In this document: piece by piece, positions 38,693 through 51,225 of the stretch
How positions within the stretch are numbered: position 1 is the first letter of the stretch
Layout: each line of letters starts with the position of its first letter
Assembly: GCA_013398275.1 (NCBI GenBank)
Contig: VZSE01002626.1
Coordinates: 1 to 64,000 of the forward strand
DNA: 64,000 nucleotides
Direction of reading: 5' to 3'
Source: Promerops cafer
Lineage: Eukaryota; Chordata; Aves; Passeriformes; Nectariniidae
Translations under genes and position numbers: made by a program
Notes under the pieces: model-generated
The model's database searches: none
The model's input: the letters and a program-made list of their open reading frames with translations, nothing else
What the model was told of the DNA's origin: nothing

Positions 38693-40116
38693 TATCGATT
38701 TATTTGAAGAAGAAATTTGTTATTTTCTTGTCCTTGACATCCTTGGACGGTTTTATTTCTGGATGGGCCTTGGCCTTCTTGTCTCATTTCTGCTTACTCT
38801 GACAACCTCCCTATACTTATTTCAAGTGGTGTGCTTGGCCACTATATATTCCAAGAGTCTGCTTCCATCTCCTGTGTATTTCCTGTTTACGTGTATATTA
38901 CATGTGCTTCCAAATAGTGATTAAGCAAAAAATATAGTTTTGGGTTCCGATCAGTTTCATTTTATTTGCACAGTAGACAAAGGAAGAAGGTGGACTAGAA
39001 ATCACAAAATACATGATATGTATTAGTAGAACTCAACAAAGTGACTTCAACCATATTAAGCTCCAATCATATATTCTAATCTAGCCCTTTGAAACTTGAA
39101 CAAAATTAGCATGGAGACAAGGTTTTACAAATTCAGAGGATACTGCAGCACAGAGCAATATACATTTAAAATATTTTTCTAACAGGAATTAAAATTATGT
39201 GAGTTATTTTCCACAAGGACAACATACAGAAATTATTCTACAGACTAGCAGATAGGAAATATTTTCATATTTCTTTTAATTGATGATTATTTAAAATTAT
39301 AAAATAATTATAAAGTAATTAATTTGTTATAATGATAAGAAATCATTTCAGGATTTCAATTTACTGATTTACTAATTTTTCCCCTTATGTTGGGAAGTAG
39401 TAAAACTGAAGATAAAATTATTCTACTTGAAATAGCATTTCAAGAATCTGGAGATAGCTCTACTTTTCTGTAGAGGTTATTTTGTTACTACAAGTGCTTA
39501 TGAGCTTTAAGAAGATGAGAATAGAGGACTCGCACTATTCCAAATAACTACTCTTTTGAACAGAACACAAATTGATTTGTTTCTGTCCAAATTTCATTCT
39601 TTGTCAGTTATGAATCTTAGCAGTTTGTTTGCTTATCATCTCCAGCTGGGAAGAAAGAAATGAAAAGACAAGAACTCCATGCCATTCAGAATTTTTCTGA
39701 ACAGTGGGCAGGATATTTGACCTTGCTTCCAATGTCTTTGATACTCAGACATACAGTAAATGGGTATTTTTTTACAGAAAAGTAATGAAAAAAACAACCC
39801 ACTTGAAAAAAAAAATGCTAATAGGCACACTTTAGTTTCTGGAACCAGAAATTTGAACTTTTTCCTCAAAAAACATTGCAGTTTGCTTTCTGATAAAAAC
39901 AATTTTTAAAAAAGGCAAAATTTTAAATTTAGATATACACACCCACACCCCCCTCCAAATTGCCTTATTAAAAAATTGGCTTTGAGAAACAAGACTTTTT
40001 TCTTCAAATGACACCTCCTGAGGCCTTTTATGAGATTCACATTTTTCATGGTAGCCAGACTTTCAAATACTAGACGGTGAAGTTGACAATTTAATGTCTG
40101 GAACAAAATGTCCCGG
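38693..40116. other. Noncoding DNA, with a possible retroposon relic
   Basis: 38735-38890 contains text such as 'gggccttggccttcttgtct' and 'ctccctatacttatttcaag'. It reads like another antisense piece of a CR1-related element that continues the copy to its left with a segment missing. I cannot confirm this. The rest to 40116 shows no feature, and the overlapping minus-strand ORFs at 39636-40106 are unrecognised. Confidence 0.4.
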
Positions 40117-40177
40117 TGATGCCTTGAGAGGCTACCTAGAACAGAGGCTAGACAGTGCTAAAGGAATAAAGTAGGTA

Positions 40178-40183
40178 TTTATT
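40178..40183 (-). terminator. LTR polyadenylation signal AATAAA
   Basis: AATAAA on the minus strand lies about 60 bp from the LTR 3' edge and about 90 bp downstream of the TATA box, the usual R-region placement. Confidence 0.6.
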
Positions 40184-40273
40184 AAAAAGACCTTTAAAGG
40201 ATACGCCTTGGGCAGTACAGTAGCCTGGCCGAGGCTACACTCAAGATGGATGACCGGTCACGAGTTTTCACAC

Positions 40274-40280
40274 TTTTATA
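40274..40280 (-). promoter_or_regulatory. LTR TATA box
   Basis: TATAAAA is read on the minus strand, between the U3 tandem repeats and the polyadenylation signal, as expected for the LTR core promoter. Confidence 0.55.
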
Positions 40281-40409
40281 AGTTTTGGTCCATTCACATA
40301 CTGGAGTTAATTGTCCAATTACAGCTTCAGGTAATGAAGTCCCATCCTTCCAGATTGCTCCCCTCAATTCGCTGTTGTTTACACTTTTTGGGCCTGAAGC
40401 TGCAATGGT

Positions 40410-40488
40410 GTCCTTGGTTGTTGGAAAGGATTGCTCGTCCTTGGTTGTTGGAAAGGATTGCTTGTCCTTAGTTGCTGGAAAAGGATAG
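40410..40488. repeat. Three 27-bp tandem repeats in LTR U3
   Basis: The units are at 40410-40436, 40437-40463 and 40464-40488. The first two differ only at the last base, and the third has two substitutions, an extra A and a short end. They translate into repeated peptide units on both strands, which explains the odd ORFs at 40194-40526. They lie upstream of the TATA box on the minus strand, a position where LTR enhancers are often duplicated. Confidence 0.9.
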
Positions 40489-40602
40489 TTTTGTCTAACT
40501 AAACTGTGAGGAGAACTTGCTAACACTTTATATGAAGTTCAGAGTTACATACTAACACAGTACAGCATTTGGATAATATGAAAGCTAAAACTTAAGGCAT
40601 CA

Positions 40603-43600
40603 CCAGAGTCTCATTTATCATTGTAGGAGTCACAAGGTCTAGAAGGAACAATCAGGTTGTTTCCCAGACTTTGTTTCAGAGACTTCAGCACTAGGAGTGA
40701 TGACCGAGGACAAGAGTGAACTAACTGAAATGAACAAAAGAGAGAGTGCTTGTGAATTGGGAGAAACATTTGTTAAATTAAAAGTTGGCTTGAAGGGTCA
40801 TTGATGTCTACAATTTCACAATGGAACTTTTGAGAAAAGGAAAACTGCTAGGTTAAAGTCATTTTAATGCTGCAATGAAAATCTGACTTCATGTTGTGAT
40901 ATGTTTCAAAGTTTATATTAATGCTATTTAACTATTTAGCTAACAAACTTCATATTTATTCTTGTAATCAATAAAAAAATGTCCTATAGATTACAATACT
41001 TTTAAATTATTAAGTACAGTAAGATCAAGGTCTTGGGCAGTAAGTAGTCAGATATTTTCTTCTGATAGCAATATAGAAGGCATTAAATTGTCCTAAGTAC
41101 TATTATGTGTGTTAAGTATGCGTACTTGTAGAACTAAGTATTATTTTGAATATTGTTAACTTTTAGATCTATATTTTCGTCCCTTTAACCCTTTTAATCT
41201 CTTGGGGTCATTATAATTTGGAGCTAAAATCTACATAATTGGATGCTACAAGCATCTTCACAGCTGGAGTAATCTGTTTTCTCTCCTTTAAGCAGTATGC
41301 AACCTAATGGAATTTGTTGCAGCCGGAAAAGAGATGCCAGATGTGTTTAAGCAGTCCTATAAATATCAATGGGTTTGCTTTCACTGATTAAATTAACCTA
41401 TGGTCTCAGGGAACGGTTATATATTTTACAAATAAAATATTGTTCCATCAGTCTCCTCTAAAGAAGGACACATACAAGAGTCTGCATTCCTCTCCACTGA
41501 AGCCATGAAGCTCGCAGAAAACTTCAGTGGTTCGACTTCGTCAGCAGGAGTTGCTACAGGAGCACAGCCTGATCTCAAAATCCACTTGTTGTTCAAGGAT
41601 GGTTTGAAAAGCATCTTCCATATTTGAAGCAGCTCTTTTGGTTCATCCATACAACATGAAGAAGCCACTTAAGCTGCATTGACATGTATGATTCCTATTT
41701 TACATAGATTTTGAAACATCAGTGGACTGACAAGGTATTTTACCACAGACTCTATGGTTTTGACTTCTTGTTTTTTACAAAATGTTTCCACTAACACTAC
41801 ACATTGGGCAAAATGTCCACACTGTACATTACTCCTGCTGAGGCAGAAATATTCTCTGTTGTGTTTAAAAGACAGGGAGCTGCCAACAGGCTTTGTTAAA
41901 TCAAGGCAGTTAATGGAGGCTCAAGAGAGCAGCAATAAGCTGTTGTTAACTAAAAACAACAACAGTATTTTTAAACTGAACATCTCCATTTAGTTAAATG
42001 GAAATACAGAAAGAATTTTTGATGTCCTAGCTCCAGGAAGAAGTTATTGCAATCAGGGACTAAATGTAGATATTTTATAAAAGGAAAATTGCTTTCACTG
42101 TCTCCTTAGTAACAATAAAAATACTTTAACTCAAAGTTTCATGTCACCTTTCTGACTGAGCAGAAAATTTTACTGCTTTATTAGTTAAAAAGAAAAAATC
42201 ATACATAATTAGGTGAAGTAATTTTTTGCATGAAAAAAACCAACAAAACCTTCCCCAAAAAATCAATATTTGGCCACAGCTGTAGTTCAGTCAACCAGTG
42301 CATGTTTTGAAATAATCACTGAACTGTGAAATTAACAATTGAAGCAATAAATTGGACTTTTTATCTTCTTAGTTTCAAGAATTTTTTTATAAAGCTTTAT
42401 CAGTAGGTCAATACAAAGTATTAAGTTCAAAAGGAAGCCAAAGTTCCTGTGATAACATTCAAAAGCAATGCTTACCAAGGAAAATAGATGTTAGATTTAA
42501 TTTAATCTAGCAGCAATTGGATTCTGTAGAATTTCTGAGCACAATTTTTTTTTCTTTTTGTAAAAAAAGCCTTTCTAGTGATATTTGCTCTTCTGCTAAT
42601 AACCCTTTAAAAATAAATACTGTGAATTTACGGGCTACATAAAGGAGAGATACAAGAGTGAAAAAACCCAATCATTAACAGTGTTCTTTTGCAGGTTTTT
42701 AGGAAAGGGTAACTGATTAGTGTTACTAGGTGCAGTACACACTTATTTTGATTAGGTGATCAATCTTTTTAGTATGATGGTAAGCATGTTCACAGATGGT
42801 AAACTTTCATTAAAAAACAAAACAAAACAAAACTTCCTTCCCACCAAAATCATGGCCACAGCTCTTATCTGTCAAAGCTATTCTCCTCCCCTAGTGACAA
42901 ATTACAAACCTTTCAACTACCACAAACCTCTTCAGCTGTAGAGTCCAATATAACTAAAGCTGTGATTTTAATCTTAGCCCAAATATAGACTGCTTTTGTA
43001 CCTGATTAGAAGAAAAAAGTCAAAATCTAATATATCCAGATAGGAGGTGGCATCTATCTGAAAACTGACCAGCAAGGCACCAGCATCACCAGAAAAAAAC
43101 CTCAGTTTCTTTGTAAACTGCAGCCTTACCAGTTTTGCACCGTACAAAAACCCACTGCATAACCCCAATCCCACCTGACTCACACACCTTTCTGGGAATG
43201 GGGCTCTATACACCAGGAATTATGGGGAAAAAAAGGGAATTCACTCCTTCAGACACTGTAATATTTATTGGACTCTTGTCCCTGTAAGGTATCATTCATC
43301 CAGCTACACTTGGAATTGCAAACACATGATTCAAAACACACCAGAACTTGCCTTGACTATTTGTCAGACCGTGATTGTTCTGTTTGTACCTACAATCCAT
43401 CATTAGCCTTTTCATTTAACCCCTTGCCAGTGGTCCTAACCATGATGGAATAAAAGCTCCTCTTTTGAATTTCATTTCCAGATTATTAAAACACAAACCA
43501 AATTGAATTCCTTCTAACTGATACTGTAGTAGAGCTCCCTTTGTTAACACTTAAGATTTTAAACTTTTTATTGTAGTGGGCAGTAAAAATTAGCAGTTCT

Positions 43601-45556
43601 TATTTTGTAAAGGGCTGCCTAGATGAGAGAGCTTTTAATCTGACCTCTTCTGAACACAAGTGAGAGATCTCATTATCAGACATCAAGTTAGGACTATTAA
43701 TGTCACAGTCACGTCACCTTGACCAAGATCTTTGTGGGACTGTCAGAGCAATATCTTGGTGCTTGCCTGGCCTATTTCATCAAAAGACTCAGTGGCATAT
43801 GTGTTAGGTAACAGCATGTTCTTTTAATAGCTGCTGTCATACAATAGAAAATGCTCTTTTTATCACATCCACCTATTTTAAGACATTATTTCCACTTGAA
43901 ATGCTGTTGAGAAAGATTACTAGCCTAAGGTAATACAAATGTATTATTTCCCAGTAATAGGAAGATAAATGTATGACACTCCAGAGCAATACTTCTTTGC
44001 AACCAGATCATATGAACAAGAGCTGTGAGCTAATTTCTTTCAAAGGCCCGGGAGCTGCTGTGGTCTAGGAGAAATAGTGCATGGAAAATCCAAGTAAAGA
44101 ATAAATATATTGGGTTTGAGGTGGAAGGAGACAGGAAGGCAGAGGGAAGAAAGGTGTACAAATTGTAAGTTCTTTAGAGAGGGTAAAGCTCTGTAAATCC
44201 TGAGTAAAAACAAAAGTCTTAATTAATTAAAACTTTATAGAAAATCTGTTGTGTAAGACTGCTACCAAATTACTCTCAGGTGCCACAATATAGAGGAACC
44301 TCTCCATTTCTCACAGGTGTGTTGGCTTTAGGAAGACACAGCTACTTGCATTGGAAAAACAAAAGTAACATTTCACAATCAGCCCTGAATGCAATAAACA
44401 CAGGAGGAATGAGAACGTGGCCTGTACATGCAGAACAATACACTGATAGTGAATTACTTGAGTTCTGGAACAGCCTAGAGGGCCCAGATTCCTCTCTAAG
44501 GTTTGCAGTGTTCATGACTTCCCTGTCAGCAGAGCAGGAGTGCTGTCACTGCTCCACCGAGGCTCTCAGTGCTCATGCAAATACTAGAGACCTTTGTCTT
44601 CTTGCCAGATCACGTTACCCCACCAACTTGTCAGGATCAAACTGCTCTGCATTTGAGCCAGTTCTGACCAGCTGCAGACCTAAATAATTCTCTCACAAAT
44701 GTGCTTCTGAAGCTTCCCTCACATTCTGAAGCTCCCCATAGCATTCAGGCCAGCAATATTTTCCTCTTTTCGTCCTGTATGAAAGCAAATAATTTCTTTC
44801 TCGGAGCTTGCTGTGATATTAAGGAATAAAATATCAATTTTTCTCATCCTTGATAGCAAAAATCCCATTTGTTCTGGATCATGGATGAAAGAATTCTTCT
44901 CTGCACTTTCAATACAGCTGGAAAAATATTTTATTTAAATGTTCTTTAGTTTTCTTAAAAGAGAACACAATTATAAATTTATTTTTCCTTTCTTGAACAA
45001 ATATAAGAGGGTAAGACGGTCTTCTGAAATACTGAACAAGGGGTAGAGGTCACAATTCAAAACTGGAAAGGTCTAGAGCCTAAGGGTACTCTTTTCCACA
45101 AGTGGCTGAAAATGTCACAGCCTAGAACTTCATTCTCTCTTCATAGTTTTCCAATTTTAAAGAATTTACTGAAAGGCTAGAATGTACTGAAAACTACAGC
45201 AGAATCCCAGACAAAACAAACAAACAAACAAGATTGGAAGAGATGAATTTTGGAAGGCCTGGCAGCTTGATAATTATGACAATTCCTTATATAACTGGAC
45301 CAAGTTGATTTATTCAATACAAAGATTTAAACTTGTAAGCCATTTCAACTTACACCCAAGAGTCAAGTGTTTGAACTCATCCTGAAAACATAATAGCTGC
45401 AACTGAGTTTAACAAAAAACACCTGGTCATCATTTAAGTGTCTTATTTTTGATCTCCATATGATACAGTTCTAGGGGAAAAAGAATTGTTTTACTTCCTA
45501 AAAAATTCTGGTACAGGGCTAATGTTTTTATTTGGTTTAGATTCAATATCTAATTA
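40603..45556. other. Unique noncoding DNA
   Basis: No gene recognised. Simple repeats are an AAAAC tract at about 42812-42833 and a CAAA tract at about 45216-45230. 44280-44687 holds a 135-codon plus-strand ORF, the longest in the window outside repeats and gaps. It has no domain, signal peptide or splice context that I recognise, and a chance ORF is the default reading. The octamer ATGCAAAT occurs at 44575-44582. Confidence 0.5.
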
Positions 45557-45722
45557 TAGATTCATTTAATGATTTTTCTTGGGAAGGACCTTAAAGATCA
45601 TCTAGTTCCAACACTCCTGACAGAGACAGAAATATCTTCCAGGCTCAAAGTTCCATCCAAATTGGCCTTCAACACGTCCAGTGATGAAGCACAGTCTTTT
45701 TGTCACACTAAGTATCCTGATT
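45557..45722 (-). mobile_element. CR1 LINE 3' end, 5'-truncated
   Basis: The plus strand reads 'gggaaggaccttaaagatca' (45581-45600), 'tctagttccaacactcctga', then degraded 'gctcaaagttccatccaaat' and 'ggccttcaacacgtccagtg'. This is antisense CR1 3' sequence of about 165 bp. It lies just left of the duplicated block. Confidence 0.88.
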
Positions 45723-45753
45723 GTGATTTTATTTAAAAGAGATGTGTCATGGA

Positions 45754-47760
45754 AAAGGACTATCCAATCTACAACTCTTATTGCTTTCCAAAACTTAAAA
45801 CGTTCAGTGAAGGATGCTAAAACCCAGACATTTATCTAAAAAATAAAATAAAATTAAATAATCAAGACAGAAAACAGAAGAATATTTATATCAATGTCTC
45901 ACCCTCCAGCTGCTAAGAAATACACTATCAGTGAAAATAATGCAAGTAGCCATCTTGAATCTAGCATGTACTTGAGTCATTTTGTACTGCTAAGATCCTC
46001 CATTCTGGACTTTTTAATCCATATACAGCTCTGAAATGTGACTTTCAACATACATTAAATAAACTAAAATTCCTCAGAAAATATGGAATTATATCATTCC
46101 CAATAGAAATATCAGCAATTTTCATGCCAAACCAAAAATGCTAGTAATACAACCAAATCATTGATGGTCATAGAGAATCTATTTATTTTAAGATTATCCA
46201 TAAATTTTTGTACTTTTAATTTGGTTTGCAGTTCAGATCAATGTCTAGAATTCCTGTTCTGCAGGAGAACCAATTTCAGATGTGTGTATTTGGGTGCAGT
46301 CTCTTCATTTGTGACTGTAATCAAAACATGTCTTTAATAAATTATATTTATTTAATAAAAGAAATAAAACTTATATTGTGTCTGGCAGCATTTTGTTTTG
46401 TTATTTATATAAACTGAAATTTTGTTTTGGCAAAGTCCATTAATTTAAATATCAGAGTAGAAGTCAATTGGAAAGTTCTTGCCCAAGAGTTTTCTAAAAT
46501 ATCAGCTTACTGAAACAAGAAAATTTGATTTTAACAAACTTTTGGTTAAAAGGACAGGTTTCCATTATAAGCAGCCCAATGGTTTCCTGTCCAAGAACCT
46601 GGGAAAGCACCAGAAAATCAGAGCAACAGAAGTTCACCACTGCTGGAAAGCAGGAATCTCTTCCAGCTCATGTACTTAATCCTAAAATAAGCAAGTAATA
46701 GAGATGAGGACATGCAAGTATAGGATTTCCACAGACAATATATGCTATTACTTGCAGAAACCTTCAATTAGCCAAAGCAGAACCAAAAAATTCAATAAAC
46801 ACACTACACTGTTTACACATAAAGTTCTAATATCTTAATTTAGCACTTCAAATGGTCACCTCACCACTGTTGGAAGGAAGGCAATTCTTTTTTGGACAAA
46901 AATATCAAGACATTAGACATGGAGGCTGGGGTAACAGCTATCATCCTGCTCAAGGCATCCTTATTTGCATATACCATGGATCCAATTTAAGACTGTATTT
47001 GAATGCAGGTCAAAACCTATAGGAACTCTAAAGTACAAATAAATAGATTATCAGAGGCCATAATAGAATATTTAAATGGATCTAGCAATATAAATTCACT
47101 TCTAAAGTACTTACAAAAGATAACTAAAACCATTTGAAGTGCATCAAAGCAGCTGTTCCAACTTGAACACTAATTTATTAAAAAAAGTAGAAATACCACC
47201 AAAAAATTCACAGTAAAATATGCATGGTCAGCTGCAGATTTTTCATTTATAATCAATAGCAGTGATTCAAAATCTATATTTCATATGATCTTGGCAGGGT
47301 CTCTGTTCTTACATTTAAATGTCACAAAAAACAACAGGAAAAAAAAGAACATTTCTACTTCCTAAAAGGGAATCCTCTAAGAACTTAAAATACAAGGTGG
47401 TTTGAGATCTTTTTATGGGTAGACCCTGGATGGACACCAGGTGTCCAGAAAAAACACTCTGTCACTCCCCTCCTTACATGAACAGGGGAAAAAAAAAATG
47501 TAATGGACGACCCTTGAGTTGAAGTAAGGGTAGGAACATACCACTCACCAATTTTGTCACAGAAAAAATAGGCTCAGCTTTGGGAAAATTAATTTATTAC
47601 CATTAAAATCAAAGTAGGATAATGAGAACTAAAAACCAAATCTTAAAAGAACCTTCCCCCTGTTTCTCCCTTCTTCCCAGGCTCAACTTTACTCCCCATT
47701 TTCCGTACCATCATCCCAGGAGTACGTGGGGGCATGGAATGAGAGTTGCCATCAGTTCAT
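45754..47760. repeat. Repeated block, copy 1 (contig 1 tail, S1-S2007)
   Basis: This 2,007-bp segment recurs at 47762-49768 with a constant offset of 2008. Its last 1,543 bp (from 46218) recurs again at 52784-54326. It ends abruptly inside the LTR at the single N at 47761. Content is unique AT-rich DNA followed by the first ~345 bp of the LTR (from 47416). The 63- and 66-codon ORFs repeat identically in each copy and are unrecognised. Confidence 0.95.
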
Positions 47761-47761
47761 N
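47761..47761. other. Single-N contig join 1
   Basis: One N separates sequence ending in 'cagttcat' from sequence that restarts at the equivalent of position 45754. Confidence 0.97.
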
Positions 47762-49423
47762 AAAGGACTATCCAATCTACAACTCTTATTGCTTTCCAAA
47801 ACTTAAAACGTTCAGTGAAGGATGCTAAAACCCAGACATTTATCTAAAAAATAAAATAAAATTAAATAATCAAGACAGAAAACAGAAGAATATTTATATC
47901 AATGTCTCACCCTCCAGCTGCTAAGAAATACACTATCAGTGAAAATAATGCAAGTAGCCATCTTGAATCTAGCATGTACTTGAGTCATTTTGTACTGCTA
48001 AGATCCTCCATTCTGGACTTTTTAATCCATATACAGCTCTGAAATGTGACTTTCAACATACATTAAATAAACTAAAATTCCTCAGAAAATATGGAATTAT
48101 ATCATTCCCAATAGAAATATCAGCAATTTTCATGCCAAACCAAAAATGCTAGTAATACAACCAAATCATTGATGGTCATAGAGAATCTATTTATTTTAAG
48201 ATTATCCATAAATTTTTGTACTTTTAATTTGGTTTGCAGTTCAGATCAATGTCTAGAATTCCTGTTCTGCAGGAGAACCAATTTCAGATGTGTGTATTTG
48301 GGTGCAGTCTCTTCATTTGTGACTGTAATCAAAACATGTCTTTAATAAATTATATTTATTTAATAAAAGAAATAAAACTTATATTGTGTCTGGCAGCATT
48401 TTGTTTTGTTATTTATATAAACTGAAATTTTGTTTTGGCAAAGTCCATTAATTTAAATATCAGAGTAGAAGTCAATTGGAAAGTTCTTGCCCAAGAGTTT
48501 TCTAAAATATCAGCTTACTGAAACAAGAAAATTTGATTTTAACAAACTTTTGGTTAAAAGGACAGGTTTCCATTATAAGCAGCCCAATGGTTTCCTGTCC
48601 AAGAACCTGGGAAAGCACCAGAAAATCAGAGCAACAGAAGTTCACCACTGCTGGAAAGCAGGAATCTCTTCCAGCTCATGTACTTAATCCTAAAATAAGC
48701 AAGTAATAGAGATGAGGACATGCAAGTATAGGATTTCCACAGACAATATATGCTATTACTTGCAGAAACCTTCAATTAGCCAAAGCAGAACCAAAAAATT
48801 CAATAAACACACTACACTGTTTACACATAAAGTTCTAATATCTTAATTTAGCACTTCAAATGGTCACCTCACCACTGTTGGAAGGAAGGCAATTCTTTTT
48901 TGGACAAAAATATCAAGACATTAGACATGGAGGCTGGGGTAACAGCTATCATCCTGCTCAAGGCATCCTTATTTGCATATACCATGGATCCAATTTAAGA
49001 CTGTATTTGAATGCAGGTCAAAACCTATAGGAACTCTAAAGTACAAATAAATAGATTATCAGAGGCCATAATAGAATATTTAAATGGATCTAGCAATATA
49101 AATTCACTTCTAAAGTACTTACAAAAGATAACTAAAACCATTTGAAGTGCATCAAAGCAGCTGTTCCAACTTGAACACTAATTTATTAAAAAAAGTAGAA
49201 ATACCACCAAAAAATTCACAGTAAAATATGCATGGTCAGCTGCAGATTTTTCATTTATAATCAATAGCAGTGATTCAAAATCTATATTTCATATGATCTT
49301 GGCAGGGTCTCTGTTCTTACATTTAAATGTCACAAAAAACAACAGGAAAAAAAAGAACATTTCTACTTCCTAAAAGGGAATCCTCTAAGAACTTAAAATA
49401 CAAGGTGGTTTGAGATCTTTTTA

Positions 49424-50438
49424 TGGGTAGACCCTGGATGGACACCAGGTGTCCAGAAAAAACACTCTGTCACTCCCCTCCTTACATGAACAGGGGAAAA
49501 AAAAAATGTAATGGACGACCCTTGAGTTGAAGTAAGGGTAGGAACATACCACTCACCAATTTTGTCACAGAAAAAATAGGCTCAGCTTTGGGAAAATTAA
49601 TTTATTACCATTAAAATCAAAGTAGGATAATGAGAACTAAAAACCAAATCTTAAAAGAACCTTCCCCCTGTTTCTCCCTTCTTCCCAGGCTCAACTTTAC
49701 TCCCCATTTTCCGTACCATCATCCCAGGAGTACGTGGGGGCATGGAATGAGAGTTGCCATCAGTTCATCATATGTTGTTTCTGCTAGTTCTTCCTCCTTA
49801 GGAGAAAGACTCCTCACACTCCTCCTCTGCTCCACTGTGGGGTCCCTCTCACTGGAGACAGTCCTCCACTAACCTCTCTAAAGTGAGTCCTTCCCTCTGG
49901 CTGAAGTTCTTCACAAACTGCTCCAGTGTGGGTCCCCACAGGTCCTGCCAGCAAAGCTGCTGCAGCATAGGTTTTTCTCTCTTCATGTGTCCATTGGTCC
50001 TGCCAGGAGCCTGCTCCAGTAGCAGCTTCCCACAGGGTCACGCACCTCCTTTGGGTATCCACCTGCTGCAGCATGGAGTACTCCAGGGGCTGCAGGTGGA
50101 TCTCTGCCCCACTGTGAACCCCCATGGGCTGCAGGGGCAGCATTTCCTCACCACGGTCTTCAGGTGAAGGGGAATCTCTGCTCCAGTACCTGGGACACCT
50201 GGCTCCTCCTCCCTCTCCTTCATTGACCTTGGTGTCCACAAAGTTGTTGCTCTGACATTCTCACTCCCCTCTCTGACTGAAGTTGCACAGGTTGGTTTTG
50301 GGGTTTATTTCTCCACTCATATCTGTTATCCCAGAGATGTCACCACCATGGCTGATGGGTTTGACCTTAGCTAGCAGCAGGTCTTCAATATTGATTTCCT
50401 GTCTGACCTACCTGTCCCAGAACATATTTTCCACCACA
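49424..50438 (-). mobile_element. Avian ERV LTR, about 1 kb
   Basis: A GC-richer block of a familiar avian LTR type. On the plus strand it contains 'ccctggatggacaccaggtg' near 49432-49451, 'ccttgagttgaagtaagggt' near 49520-49539, 'caaatcttaaaagaaccttc', many 'ctgctccagtgtgggtcccc' style units, 'gggctgcaggggcagcattt' and 'ttatcccagagatgtcacca'. The minus strand starts TGTGGTGG at 50438 and ends ..CTACCCA at 49424, and AATAAATTAA on that strand supports minus orientation. The 141-codon minus-strand ORF (49814-50239) is a stop-free GC-rich LTR reading and is not a viral gene. No gag, pol or env is present. The same LTR appears in the repeated blocks at 47416-47760 (cut), 52035-52715 (cut) and 53982-54996. 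Confidence 0.8.
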
Positions 50439-51191
50439 AGAGAGACTTGAAAGTAAAACTACATTTTTTGTTACTTTGTAAGAGCCTATACAATGTTCTA
50501 TTACTCTAGACTAAGGCAACAGATAAAGTTCCCTCCACACATGTGCTATGCCCTTTCTTTCTCCATGACTGAGAACTTGCATCACTTGCATCTGTATTCC
50601 AACACAGGGCCCAAGACTTGTCAATTGAATATTTTCTAGGCTCATGAAATGTGACTGAACAACAGAAAAAGTCTGAAGGAAAAAAGTACAGGATATTTCT
50701 AAAGATAACAGACTCCCCTTTTGTGAAAGTCGGTAAGTAAACATGAATAATTTATCCCCTCGGTAAAATATCACTACACTACACTATTTGATTGCTGTAC
50801 AATTAGAGTAATATAATAATTATTACTTGACATTTTTTAGCTGAGTTGGTGATTTTTTTTCCATTAAGAAGTGTTCCAGAATTAGAGATAATTGATTTCC
50901 ATTTAATCAAGACAATGTTTTGATTTCTGAAATATGTTCATCACTCCTTGATTTTCTTTTGTTTAAAAAAAATATTTAAAAATTAAAAAATCTAGTCACA
51001 GCTATTCAGGTTTGAATTTTCAGATCTAGATGACTGTGGTTAAACAACCTGGGATATAAATTAGTTCTCTTTACCTTGAGAATATAATTTTCGACACTAA
51101 TGGCTAAAGCAGAATTGGGAACTAGCAATGAAGTGTGGCACTTCTACTAAAGTAATATGCAAAAAGAGGACAAAATCAGTCTCATACTTCC

Positions 51192-51225
51192 CTATAACAA
51201 TATTTGCACTATAACAATATTTGCC
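51192..51225. repeat. 17-bp tandem duplication
   Basis: CTATAACAATATTTGCA is followed directly by a copy differing in the last base. The same pair recurs at 55750-55783 in the redundant copy. Confidence 0.9.

Larger units (their letters stand above)
40117..40602 (-). mobile_element. Solo ERV LTR with clear inverted termini
   Basis: It is 486 bp and bounded by TGATGCCTTGAG (40117) and CTTAAGGCATCA (ending 40602), an 11-of-12 inverted terminal match with the retroviral TG...CA ends. Sense is the minus strand: three 27-bp tandem repeats lie in U3 (40410-40488), a TATAAAA-type box at 40274-40280, and an AATAAA polyadenylation signal at 40178-40183 (both read on minus). This is a complete U3-R-U5 order. 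No internal retroviral sequence is adjacent. The flanks CCGG and CCAG may be a decayed 4-bp target duplication. Confidence 0.85.

Noticed and set aside
40410..40488. Possible CRISPR-like repeats
   Set aside because: The units are directly adjacent with no spacers, sit inside an LTR, and the host is a vertebrate.
40194..40526. ORF with repeated peptide units
   Set aside because: The repeated peptides come from the 27-bp tandem repeats of the LTR U3 region. No protein function is implied.
49814..50239. 141-codon minus-strand ORF repeated identically at 52091-52516 and 54372-54797
   Set aside because: It lies wholly inside an LTR, is GC-rich and low in complexity, and its repetition comes from the duplicated contigs. 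LTRs of this type do not encode a known protein.
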